Shown in pieces: positions 14,982 to 22,051 of a DNA stretch of 64,000 bases. A program made the translations under genes and the position numbers. A model generated the notes under the pieces. That model had not been told where the DNA came from, did not search any database, and saw only the letters and a program-made list of their open reading frames with translations. Within the stretch, counting starts at the first letter, position 1. Every line of letters starts with the position of its first letter. The DNA comes from Streptomyces solicavernae (GTDB taxonomy: Bacteria > Actinomycetota > Actinomycetes > Streptomycetales > Streptomycetaceae). The stretch covers positions 124,001 to 188,000 of the forward strand of contig NZ_JASCIR010000007.1 of NCBI RefSeq assembly GCF_029968095.1, read 5' to 3'.

Positions 14982-16033
14982 GTGAGGCTTCCTCCCAGTG
15001 CGTCGTACGTTCCCGACGCTACCGCGAGCAGTCGCGCCGCCTTGAGCTCGGTCTCCCGCCACTCGCGCTCGGGGTCGGAGCCCCAGGTGATGCCGGCGCC
15101 GGTGCCGAAGCGGAGCACGCCGTCGGCGCGGTCGGCCCAGAAGGTGCGGATGCCGACGGCCAGTTCGCCGGTGCCGCGGTCGGCGTCGACCCAGCCGATG
15201 CCGCCGCAGTACGGGCCGCGGGGCGCGGTCTCCAGGGCGTCGATGATCCGCAGTGCGCTGGACTTGGGGGCGCCGGTGACGGAGCCGGGCGGGAAGGTCG
15301 CGGCCAGCAGCTCCGGCCAGCCGGCGCCTTCGGCGATCTCGCCGCGGACCGTGGAGACCAGGTGGACGAGGCCGGGGTGCTTCTCGACGACGCAGAGTTC
15401 GGGCACGGTCACGGAGCCGGTGCGGCAGACGCGGCCCAGGTCGTTGCGGACCAGGTCGACGATCATCACGTTCTCGGCGTGGTCCTTGTCGAGCAGGTCG
15501 GCCTCGGTCTTCCCGGTGCCCTTGATCGGCCCGGACTCGACGATGTTGCCGTGCCTGCGCAGGAAGAGTTCGGGCGAGGCGGTGGCGATCTCCACGCCGT
15601 GCCCGGGTATTCGGATCGTGCCCGCGTACGGGGCGGGGTTGCCGCGGGCGAGCAGGGCGGTGAGGGCGTCCACGTCGGCGTCCGGCGGAAGTGGCGCGGA
15701 GAGCACGCGGCAGAGGTTGGCCTGGTAGACCTCGCCGGCCGCGATGTGTTCGCGGATGCGGCGGACGCCCGCCGTGTACGCGGCGCGGTCGAGCGATGTC
15801 GTCCAGTCGCCGGCGGCCGGACCGTGCCAGCGGCCGGGTACGGGCAGGGGCACGGGTTCCTCGCGTACGCGGCCGAAGCGGGCACACACGAGGCGGCCTT
15901 CGAAGTCCGCGGTCACGGCCCAGAAGCCGGCGGAGTCGAGAGCCGTGGGGTCGCCGGTGACATCGCGCAGGTCGGTGGCCACCAGGCTGCCGAAACGTGC
16001 CATCGGGGAGAACGTCGACGAGGGGTTGTGCAC
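14978..16033 (-). CDS. pabB: Aminodeoxychorismate synthase component I (chorismate-binding)
   Basis: 351 residues, covering the chorismate-binding domain. Recognisable motifs are ATASPELFLRR, GPIKGTGKTEAD, DLVRNDLGRVC, HLVSTVRGEI and PPGSVTGAPKSSALRIID. The PIKGT lysine motif is the feature that separates aminodeoxychorismate synthases from anthranilate synthases (PIAGT). The N-terminus is short, so the amidotransferase partner (PabA) must be encoded elsewhere. Start GTG 16033 is a best guess; it lacks a strong ribosome site, and ATG 16003 is an alternative. It heads a two-gene operon with pabC. Confidence 0.92.
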   Translation of the reverse strand: MHNPSSTFSPMARFGSLVATDLRDVTGDPTALDSAGFWAVTADFEGRLVCARFGRVREEPVPLPVPGRWHGPAAGDWTTSLDRAAYTAGVRRIREHIAAGEVYQANLCRVLSAPLPPDADVDALTALLARGNPAPYAGTIRIPGHGVEIATASPELFLRRHGNIVESGPIKGTGKTEADLLDKDHAENVMIVDLVRNDLGRVCRTGSVTVPELCVVEKHPGLVHLVSTVRGEIAEGAGWPELLAATFPPGSVTGAPKSSALRIIDALETAPRGPYCGGIGWVDADRGTGELAVGIRTFWADRADGVLRFGTGAGITWGSDPEREWRETELKAARLLAVASGTYDALGGSLT

Positions 16034-16109
16034 GGCGCAGAGTCTATGGCGGCGTGCCCCGGACCGCCCCGGCGCAGGTGGCAGCGCAGCACGCTGCGGA
16101 AACGCATTT

Positions 16110-16137
16110 TTGTACCTGGCCCGGAATCCGCTAGAGT
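16110..16137 (+). promoter_or_regulatory. Likely promoter of the tRNA cluster
   Basis: TTGTAC (16110-16115) and TAGAGT (16132-16137), separated by 16 bases, form a vegetative-type promoter. Transcription would start about 35 bases before tRNA-Gly. Confidence 0.6.
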
Positions 16138-16178
16138 TCAACACGTCGCCGGGACGCGCCAAGCGCCCCGGAGAACAA

Positions 16179-16251
16179 GCGGACGTAGCTCAGTTGGTAG
16201 AGCGCAACCTTGCCAAGGTTGAGGTCGCCAGTTCGAACCTGGTCGTCCGCT
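16179..16251 (+). tRNA. tRNA-Gly(GCC)
   Basis: A 73-base cloverleaf: acceptor GCGGACG/CGTCCGC, anticodon loop TTGCCAA (anticodon GCC) and T-loop TTCGAAC. CCA is not encoded. First gene of the five-tRNA cluster. Confidence 0.97.
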
Positions 16252-16288
16252 CAGGATGTGGGGGATCTTCCCGAGCTCCCACGCTCCT

Positions 16289-16359
16289 GGTGGAGTGGCC
16301 GAGAGGCGAGGCAACGGCCTGCAAAGCCGTCTACACGGGTTCAAATCCCGTCTCCACCT
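16289..16359 (+). tRNA. tRNA-Cys(GCA)
   Basis: A 71-base cloverleaf: acceptor GGTGGAG/CTCCACC, anticodon loop CTGCAAA (anticodon GCA) and T-loop TTCAAAT. Unlike its neighbours, CCA follows directly in the DNA (16360-16362). Confidence 0.97.
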
Positions 16360-16363
16360 CCAA

Positions 16364-16435
16364 GGACGATTAGCTCAGCGGGAGAGCGCTTCCCTGACAC
16401 GGAAGAGGTCACTGGTTCAATCCCAGTATCGTCCA
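16364..16435 (+). tRNA. tRNA-Val(GAC), copy 1
   Basis: A 72-base cloverleaf: acceptor GGACGAT/ATCGTCC and anticodon loop CTGACAC (anticodon GAC). It starts only one base after the tRNA-Cys CCA, so the two must be processed from one transcript. Identical in sequence to copy 3. Confidence 0.97.
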
Positions 16436-16469
16436 CTGCCCAAGCACTCCGGTACACTGCACGGGCTCC

Positions 16470-16541
16470 GCGCGATTAGCTCAGCGGGAGAGCGCTTCCC
16501 TGACACGGAAGAGGTCACTGGTTCAATCCCAGTATCGCGCA
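16470..16541 (+). tRNA. tRNA-Val(GAC), copy 2 with altered acceptor stem
   Basis: 72 bases, identical to copies 1 and 3 except in the acceptor stem, which is GCGCGAT/ATCGCGC instead of GGACGAT/ATCGTCC; the changes on both sides keep the pairing. Anticodon GAC. Confidence 0.97.
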
Positions 16542-16576
16542 CGCAACACCCACGACCTGCGGGTTCGTGGTCCCGA

Positions 16577-16648
16577 GGACGATTAGCTCAGCGGGAGAGC
16601 GCTTCCCTGACACGGAAGAGGTCACTGGTTCAATCCCAGTATCGTCCA
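16577..16648 (+). tRNA. tRNA-Val(GAC), copy 3
   Basis: 72 bases, identical to copy 1, anticodon GAC. Last gene of the cluster, followed by a strong terminator. Confidence 0.97.
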
Positions 16649-16657
16649 CGCGTATTT

Positions 16658-16686
16658 GAAGCCCCCGACCTGCGGTCGGGGGCTTC
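16658..16686 (+). terminator. Terminator of the tRNA cluster
   Basis: The stem GAAGCCCCCGACC/GGTCGGGGGCTTC with a three-base loop, 10 bases after the last tRNA. It is followed by nearly three copies of the 13-bp unit GTGCTGGTACTTC (16689-16725). Confidence 0.88.
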
Positions 16687-16778
16687 GTCGTGCTGGTACT
16701 TCGTGCTGGTACTTCGTGCTGGTACGCCGATGCGACGGAGCGGTGGGTCCGGGCGTTGTGCCCGGACCCACCCGAGCG

Positions 16779-17084
16779 TCAGGACGAGAACAGCATCCGG
16801 CCGAAGCTCTGGTGCCGGTAGTGGCCGTGGTGGCCGTGGCCCGGCTGCGGGGCGCCCCAGGCCGGCGGCTGCGCGGCGGGGTAGGCCTGCGGGGCGGGCG
16901 CGGGAGCCGGGGCGGCCGGGGGTGCGGCGGGCGGCGCCTGCTGGGCCCACTGCGACTCCAGGCGGGTCAGGGCCTCCAGCTCGCCGTAGTCGAGGAAGAT
17001 CCCCCGGCAGCCGTTGCACTGCTCGATCTGGACGCCGTTGCGGTTGTACGTCTGCATGGGTGCGCGGCACTTGGGACACTGCAT
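16779..17084 (-). CDS. zf-TFIIB zinc-ribbon protein
   Basis: 101 residues. MQCPKCRAPMQTY and IEQCNGCRGIFLDYGELE give two CxxC pairs forming a zinc ribbon of the zf-TFIIB family, with the usual ELE after it. The rest is a Pro/Ala/Gln-rich linker and a His-rich patch (GHGHHGHYRHQ) that could add metal binding. Its role is unknown; proteins of this type are small and widespread in actinobacteria. Start ATG 17084 has GAGGAG about 12 bases upstream. It lies between the tRNA terminator and the APH-type gene, both minus-strand genes probably being separate units. Confidence 0.87.
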   Translation of the reverse strand: MQCPKCRAPMQTYNRNGVQIEQCNGCRGIFLDYGELEALTRLESQWAQQAPPAAPPAAPAPAPAPQAYPAAQPPAWGAPQPGHGHHGHYRHQSFGRMLFSS

Positions 17085-17154
17085 CGTCGGCTCAACTCCT
17101 CGCCGGTCGGGACTGCTTCACCGGGGCCGGTGCCCGGTTGCCTTGGTGGGAACC

Positions 17155-18111
17155 CTACTTGGCGGCCCCGGCGGGCAACTCCGGCGGGACGGCGGCCATC
17201 CGGTCGCAGGCGTCCAGGAGGGCCAGCTCCGCCTCGTCGAGCTCGCGGCGGGCGGCGGTCGCCTTGGCCACGGCGAGGGCGGCGGTCTGGACGGTGAGAG
17301 CGCGCGCGGGGACGTCCAGCACGGGCCAGGGGTCGGCGTCGGACGGGACGGCCGGGCCGTGCGCTGCCCCGTAGGCGCCGATGAAACGCAGCCAGTCGTC
17401 CGGGGCGAGCAGCCCTGCCGCGTACCAGGCGGCCGGGCGGGCCAGGTCCCAGGCCGGGTTGCCGAGGCCCAGGTCGTCGACGTCTATCAGGTGCCAGGGG
17501 CCGTGCGGGGCCGGGTGCCGGACGAGCTGGCCGAGGTGCAGGTCGCCGTGGCACAGGTGCGGCGGACCGGGCGGGGCGGACTCGGCGCGGGCCCAGGGCG
17601 GCAGGGCCGACCAGGCGCCCTCGACGACGGCGGCGACGGCCTCGGGCGGTCGGGTGCGGCGCATCCGGTCCACGGCCAGGGCGGCCTTGTGCGGTCCGCG
17701 CATCTCGGGCAGGGGGCCGGGCAGCGCCTCGACCGGGGTGGCGTGCAGTCGGGCCAGGAGGGCGCCGGCCGCCTCCCAGGGCGCGTCCTGCGGGGCCTCC
17801 GGGTCGACGGGGGTGCCGTGCGGCCAGCACGTGACGGGGCGCCCGTCGAGTTCGGCGGCCGGGAGGTCCAGCGGGGCGAGCAGCACTGAGGCCAGGGCGG
17901 GGTGCGCGGCGACGGCCAGGCGGGCGGCGAGCCCTTCGCGGTCGGCGTCCGGGGCGTGGGCCTTGGCGACGGTGCCGCCGTGGCGTACGACGGTGCCGTC
18001 GGCGCGGTCGGCGAGGACCGCGGGGCGGGCGGGGCAGGCGCACTCCGCGTACGGGCCGTGGGCCGCCGCCCTGGCCGTGGCGGTCAGCTCCCGTATGACG
18101 GAAGTGGTCAC
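17155..18111 (-). CDS. Aminoglycoside-phosphotransferase-family kinase-like protein
   Basis: 318 residues. The APH/choline-kinase fold is shown by the catalytic loop HLCHGDLHLGQLV and the metal-binding IDVDDLGLGNPAWDLA. The usual N in HGDxxxxN is Q here, a tolerated or activity-altering change. The N-terminal lobe has VRHGGTVAKAHA with the likely ATP-binding lysine. Substrates of this family range from aminoglycosides to small metabolites; nothing here shows resistance. Start GTG 18111 has AGGGGGAT at ideal spacing, better than the ATG at 18159. An array of 12-bp repeats lies upstream. Confidence 0.85.
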   Translation of the reverse strand: MTTSVIRELTATARAAAHGPYAECACPARPAVLADRADGTVVRHGGTVAKAHAPDADREGLAARLAVAAHPALASVLLAPLDLPAAELDGRPVTCWPHGTPVDPEAPQDAPWEAAGALLARLHATPVEALPGPLPEMRGPHKAALAVDRMRRTRPPEAVAAVVEGAWSALPPWARAESAPPGPPHLCHGDLHLGQLVRHPAPHGPWHLIDVDDLGLGNPAWDLARPAAWYAAGLLAPDDWLRFIGAYGAAHGPAVPSDADPWPVLDVPARALTVQTAALAVAKATAARRELDEAELALLDACDRMAAVPPELPAGAAK

Positions 18112-18200
18112 GGATCCCCCTGTGTGGTGCGCCTGGTCGGCGCGCGGTCGAGCGTGCACGCCGGGCTGCGAGCCTACGCCGCCCTACGGGCCGGTCGTCC

Positions 18201-18272
18201 AGGTCCCCGGGCAGGTCCTCGGACAAGTCCCCGGGCAGGCCCCCGGGCAGGTTCCCGGGCAAGTCCCCGGGC
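18201..18272. repeat. 12-bp tandem repeat, six units
   Basis: Six consecutive copies of a unit close to AAGTCCCCGGGC, each containing a CCCGGG-type palindrome except unit 2, lie between a minus-strand promoter region and a terminator. Individual units differ by one to three bases. Confidence 0.85.
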
Positions 18273-18277
18273 AGGTA

Positions 18278-18311
18278 AATGCCCGCGCAGCTCCCCAGCT
18301 GCGCGGGCATT
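18278..18311. terminator. Strong terminator hairpin
   Basis: A perfect 15-base stem AATGCCCGCGCAGCT/AGCTGCGCGGGCATT with a four-base loop. It ends the minus-strand transcript of the 68-residue membrane protein gene at 18399. Confidence 0.85.
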
Positions 18312-18398
18312 CGGTGCCGTCCGCCGCACCCCCGTCCCCACGGGGTTTCCTGGCCTGATGTCCCCGCCCGGACCGCTCTTCCGGGCCTGGGGTGCCGC

Positions 18399-18605
18399 TC
18401 AGCGCCCCAGCATCGCGCCCACGGACGACGCTTGTACGACCACCGCTTCCCAGCCGCCGAAGGCGACTACGAGCAGGGCCGCCAGGGGAAGCACCATGGC
18501 CGCCGCCACCAAGGGGTGGCGGGTGCCGGACCGGCGGCCGCCGAACGCGGCGTACGCCCTGCGTCCCTGCGTGCGGACGACTGTCCGCGCTGCCGTGTCC
18601 GCCAT
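18399..18605 (-). CDS. Small membrane protein, 68 residues
   Basis: An Arg-rich, cytoplasmic-looking N-terminus (about 1-30) is followed by one strongly hydrophobic stretch, PLVAAAMVLPLAALLVVAF, and a short tail ending SSVGAMLGR. ATG 18605 has AGGAGAGG close upstream, so translation is likely. No motif or known family. A terminator follows at 18278-18311, and an unusual repeat structure precedes the gene at 18631-18690. Confidence 0.7.
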   Translation of the reverse strand: MADTAARTVVRTQGRRAYAAFGGRRSGTRHPLVAAAMVLPLAALLVVAFGGWEAVVVQASSVGAMLGR

Positions 18606-18630
18606 GGTCCCTCTCCTGTCGTCTCTGGCA

Positions 18631-18690
18631 GCGGCGGGTGCTTGACCTCGGGGGACGAGTGCTGCACCCGCCGCTTGACCTCAAATCTAG
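18631..18690 (-). promoter_or_regulatory. Inverted plus direct repeats before the 68-residue gene
   Basis: GCGGCGGGTGC (18631-18641) and its complement GCACCCGCCGC (18664-18674) are each followed by the same TTGACCTC (18642-18649, 18675-18682). On the minus strand a TAGATT hexamer (18685-18690) just upstream could be a -10 box, putting the structure in the leader. Confidence 0.4.
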
Positions 18691-18840
18691 GGGCGGGCGC
18701 GGGCCCGGGCGTCATGCCCTCGTACCGATTGCCGGGCCTCCCGCAGGATGACTCCGGGCGGTGTTTCGTACTCCCCTGGGTGGAGATGGTGCCCCTGGGA
18801 CCCAGGGTCTTCCCCGAGGGGCGGCCTCCCGGTTCGGTTC

Positions 18841-19080
18841 TCAGCCGGTCGTCTCGGAGGTGTCCTCGCGCGGGACGGGGTGTTCGACGAGGGCCAGGAC
18901 GCGGGCCGCCATGAAGCGGGCCGTGCGCACGGCGGTGCCGTTGCGCGTGACTTCGCTCACTTCCACCACTCCCCTGCGGACACTGGTCTCCACCCGGCGC
19001 CCGGCCCGGCTCGCCACCACCTCGTACGTCCGTGTCGTGTCGCCGGCGTCGACCACTATCTCGACTCGGTCACCCTTCAT
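18841..19080 (-). CDS. Small hypothetical protein, 79 residues
   Basis: A basic, beta-rich small protein: KGDRVEIVVDAGDTTRTYEVV opens it, then RRGVVEVSEVTRNG and a helix TARFMAARVLALVEH. Start ATG 19080 has AAGGGGGA about ten bases upstream; the longer frame to 19176 is not needed. No signal peptide or known domain. The composition fits a small strand-rich domain, but I assign no function. Confidence 0.65.
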   Translation of the reverse strand: MKGDRVEIVVDAGDTTRTYEVVASRAGRRVETSVRRGVVEVSEVTRNGTAVRTARFMAARVLALVEHPVPREDTSETTG

Positions 19081-19297
19081 GGCGTCAATCCCCCTTGTGC
19101 GACGGTGCGTTGATGCCCGCCGGGCGCGCGTGGGCGCCGGCGGCCAACTCTCCTGACCACGCTCCGAGTTTCCCATCCGGCACTGACAATCGGCCGGGCC
19201 GTGAAGGCGCGGCCTCTGAGCGCGCGCGGGCGCGGAAACGTAAGCTGTGGCACGTCAATTGGTCAGGGCAACGGGCGACGAGGCGGCAGGGATTCGG

Positions 19298-20644
19298 ATG
19301 GCGATGATGCGGCTCCGGCGCGAGGATCCGCGTGTCGTCGGCTCGTTCCGGCTGCACCGGCGGCTCGGCGCGGGCGGCATGGGCGTCGTCTACCTCGGCT
19401 CCGACCGGCGCGGGCAGCGGGTCGCCCTGAAGGTCATCCGGCCCGATCTGGCCGAGGACCAGGAGTTCCGCTCGCGGTTCGCGCGTGAGGTGTCCGCCGC
19501 GCGCCGGATCAGAGGCGGCTGTACGGCCCGGCTGGTCGCCGCGGACCTGGAGGCGGACCGGCCGTGGTTCGCGACCCAGTACGTCCCCGGGCCCTCGCTG
19601 CACGACAAGGTGGCCGAGGACGGGCCGTTGACCGCCGCCGAGGTGGCCGCCGTGGGCTCCGCGCTCTCGGAGGGCCTGGTCGCGGTGCACGAGGCGGGCG
19701 TCGTCCACCGGGACCTCAAGCCGTCCAACATCCTGCTGTCCCCGAAAGGCCCACGGATCATCGACTTCGGCATCGCGTGGGCGACGGGCGCCTCGACGCT
19801 CACGCACGTCGGTACGGCCGTCGGCTCGCCCGGCTTCCTCGCGCCCGAGCAGGTGCGCGGGGCGGCGGTGACCCCGGCGACGGACGTGTTCTCGCTCGGC
19901 GCGACGCTCGCGTACGCGGCGATGGGTGACTCGCCGTTCGGGCACGGGAGTTCCGAGGTGATGCTGTACCGCGTGGTGCACGAGGAGGCGCAGCTCGTCG
20001 GGGTGCCGGACGCGCTGGCTCCGCTGGTGCGGGCGTGTCTGGCGAAGGACCCGGAGGAACGGCCGAGCACGCTGCAACTGTCGCTGCGGCTCAAGGAGAT
20101 CGCGGCCCGCGAGGCGCAGGGGCTCGGTGCGGTGGACGCCCGTCCGGCCGCGCCGCGGCGCACCGCCGACCGTCCGGGCGAGCGGCCCACGGAGCGTTCC
20201 TCGGGCCGGCTCGCCGAGCCGCGCCCGGACCGCGCCGCCGACCACGCCGCGCAGCGCACCCGGCGGGCGCCCACCACTCCCCCGCCGTCCCGGACGAACG
20301 GCACGGGCCGGCGCACGTCGCCCTCTCGCACGGGCGCGCGTTCCGGCAGCAGGCCCGCGCCACGCAGCAACGGCGGGCGTACGGCCCCACCGCGCGCGAC
20401 GGGTACCGGGCGCCGCGGCCCCGCCAACCCGCGGCTGCTGCGGCAGCGGCTGATCGTGTTCGTGGTCGTGACGCTGCTGGTCGCCCTGGGCATCGCGGCG
20501 GCACAGGGCTGCCAAGGGCCCGCGCAGGGGTTGCCGCGGATCTCCCTGCAGGACGGGCCGGGCGTACGGGACGGCGTCGCGCAGCGGGTGGAGCCCGGAG
20601 CCGCCCCGGCGGAGCGTGCCGCGGCCGTGGACTCCGGACGCTAG
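19298..20644 (+). CDS. Serine/threonine protein kinase, Hanks type, membrane-anchored
   Basis: 448 residues. The kinase domain spans about 17-275: glycine loop LGAGGMGVVY (23-32), ATP lysine in VALKVI (Lys45), catalytic HRDLKPSN (137-144), DFG (156-158) and the activation loop with APEQV. A basic Pro/Thr/Arg-rich linker follows (280-395), then one transmembrane helix (VFVVVTLLVALGIAAA, about 400-420) and a short extracellular tail without PASTA repeats. It phosphorylates Ser/Thr of unknown targets from the inner face of the membrane. Start ATG 19298 follows AGGGA. Its stop overlaps that of the convergent frameshifted gene. Confidence 0.93.
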   Translation: MAMMRLRREDPRVVGSFRLHRRLGAGGMGVVYLGSDRRGQRVALKVIRPDLAEDQEFRSRFAREVSAARRIRGGCTARLVAADLEADRPWFATQYVPGPSLHDKVAEDGPLTAAEVAAVGSALSEGLVAVHEAGVVHRDLKPSNILLSPKGPRIIDFGIAWATGASTLTHVGTAVGSPGFLAPEQVRGAAVTPATDVFSLGATLAYAAMGDSPFGHGSSEVMLYRVVHEEAQLVGVPDALAPLVRACLAKDPEERPSTLQLSLRLKEIAAREAQGLGAVDARPAAPRRTADRPGERPTERSSGRLAEPRPDRAADHAAQRTRRAPTTPPPSRTNGTGRRTSPSRTGARSGSRPAPRSNGGRTAPPRATGTGRRGPANPRLLRQRLIVFVVVTLLVALGIAAAQGCQGPAQGLPRISLQDGPGVRDGVAQRVEPGAAPAERAAAVDSGR

Positions 20645-21145
20645 CCCGTCCTCCTGACCTTCGCGGGACGCTGGTCCGTCACGAACGGGCCGTCTTCGAC
20701 CGGGACTTCGGTCACCTGCAGCTGCGAGAAGAGCAGCGTGATCCGGTGGGCGTCGGTCTCGATGCACACCTCGTGGAAGTCGATCCCCAGCGCCTGCGAC
20801 CAGCGGCGCGCGGCCTCCGGCTCGGGAAGCAGGCGCGCACCGGGGTACAGGCTGTGGCAGTTCACGCCCCAGACGTATCCGTCGAGGTCAGCGGCGCTTT
20901 CGTGGTCGGTGAGGCGGTCGTCCGGGGAGACGGCCCAGGTCTCAGGTGTCACCGTCGAGTTGCAGTGGACCTCGACGCAGTAGCGGAACAGGTAGCGCAG
21001 GTAGGCCGGTTCGATGCCGGTTGCGGGGGTCGGCGGTGGCGTGGACGACGACCTCGTAGTCGCGCAGGTAGGTGGTGTAGCCGTGGTGCACGACGGCATG
21101 GTCGAAGGTGTCGTCGAGCAGCCGCTCCAGGACTGCGGTGTCCAC
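20641..21145 (-). pseudogene. YxiG-like protein gene with a single-base frameshift
   Basis: Two minus-strand frames together make one coherent protein of about 167 residues. The first (from ATG 21145) gives LLDDTFDHAVVHHGYTTYLR and EVVVHATADP; after a run of five G (21025-21029; C on the coding strand) sense continues in another frame with TGIEPAYLRYLFRYC and ends QRPAKVRRTG. Removing one base of the run restores DPATGIEPAYL. Either the gene is broken or this is a base-call error in a homopolymer. From memory it resembles the YxiG-like small proteins of streptomycetes, of unknown role. It is convergent with the kinase gene, the stops sharing CTAG. Confidence 0.75.
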
Positions 21146-21169
21146 GCTGCGCTCCCCTCCCCAGGGGCC

Positions 21170-21988
21170 TCAGTTCTCGGGTCGGCCCGTCGTCACCGCG
21201 TAGAACGCGACCGCCGCCGCCGCGCCGACGTTGAGGGAGTCGACGTCGTGGGCCATCGGGATGCGGACCCATTCGTCGGCCGCGATCAGGGCCTGCCGGG
21301 AGAGGCCGTCGCCCTCCGCGCCGAGCATCAGGGCCACCCGGTCCAGGCGGTGCGGAGCCAGGTCGTCGAGGGTCGAGGCCTTCTCGTCCGGGGTGAGGGC
21401 GAGCAGTTTGAAGCCCGCCTCGCGGACCTGCTCCAGGCTCTTCGGCCAGGCGTCGAGGCGTGCGTACGGGACGGAGAAGACCGCGCCCATGGACACCTTG
21501 ACGGAGCGGCGGTACAGCGGGTCGGCGCAGTCCGGGGAGAGCAGGACCGCGTCGATGCCGAGGGCGGCGGCGCTGCGGAAGATCGCGCCGATGTTGGTGT
21601 GGTCGTTGACCGCCTCCATGACGGCCACCCGCCGGGTGCCGGCGAGGAGTTCGGCGGCGGTCGGCAGCGGCTTGCGCTGCATCGAGGCGAGGGCGCCGCG
21701 GTGCACGTGGTAGCCGGTGACGCGCTCGGCGAGGTCCGGGCTGACCGCGTACACGGGCGCCGGGACCTCGTCGATGACGTCGCGCATCACATCGACCCAC
21801 TTGGACGAGAGCAGCATGGAGCGCATCTCGTAACCGGCGTGCCGGGCGCGCCTGATGACCTTCTCGCCCTCGGCGATGAACAGGCCCTCGACGGGTTCGC
21901 GCCGGCGGCGCAGCTCCACGTCGGTCAGGCCGATGTAGTCGCTCAGGCGCGGGTCGTCGGGGTCGTCGACGGTGATGAGATCAGCCAC
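21170..21988 (-). CDS. SpoU/TrmH-family RNA 2'-O-methyltransferase
   Basis: 272 residues. Three SPOUT motifs are clear: NDHTNIGAIFRSAAALGID, LMLGAEGDGLS and the knot motif IPMAHDVDSLNVGAAAAV. An N-terminal substrate-binding domain (about 1-100) with FIAEGEKVIRRA precedes them. The enzyme should transfer a methyl group from S-adenosylmethionine to a ribose 2'-OH of rRNA or tRNA; the exact site cannot be read from sequence. Start ATG 21988. It follows the siroheme/cobA gene on the same strand across a 63-base gap. Confidence 0.93.
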   Translation of the reverse strand: MADLITVDDPDDPRLSDYIGLTDVELRRRREPVEGLFIAEGEKVIRRARHAGYEMRSMLLSSKWVDVMRDVIDEVPAPVYAVSPDLAERVTGYHVHRGALASMQRKPLPTAAELLAGTRRVAVMEAVNDHTNIGAIFRSAAALGIDAVLLSPDCADPLYRRSVKVSMGAVFSVPYARLDAWPKSLEQVREAGFKLLALTPDEKASTLDDLAPHRLDRVALMLGAEGDGLSRQALIAADEWVRIPMAHDVDSLNVGAAAAVAFYAVTTGRPEN

Positions 21989-22051
21989 AGGGTGATACTG
22001 CCTTGTCCAAGGGGTGGTGCCAACGGCTCGGGAGAAGAGAGTTACCCGAGG

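Noticed and set aside
17155..18111. Aminoglycoside resistance gene
   Set aside because: The fold is APH-like, but the family is broad, the Asn of HGDxxxxN is Gln, and the gene sits in core chromosome; resistance is not supported.
18201..18272. CRISPR-like array
   Set aside because: Units are 12 bp with no spacers, and no cas genes are in the window.
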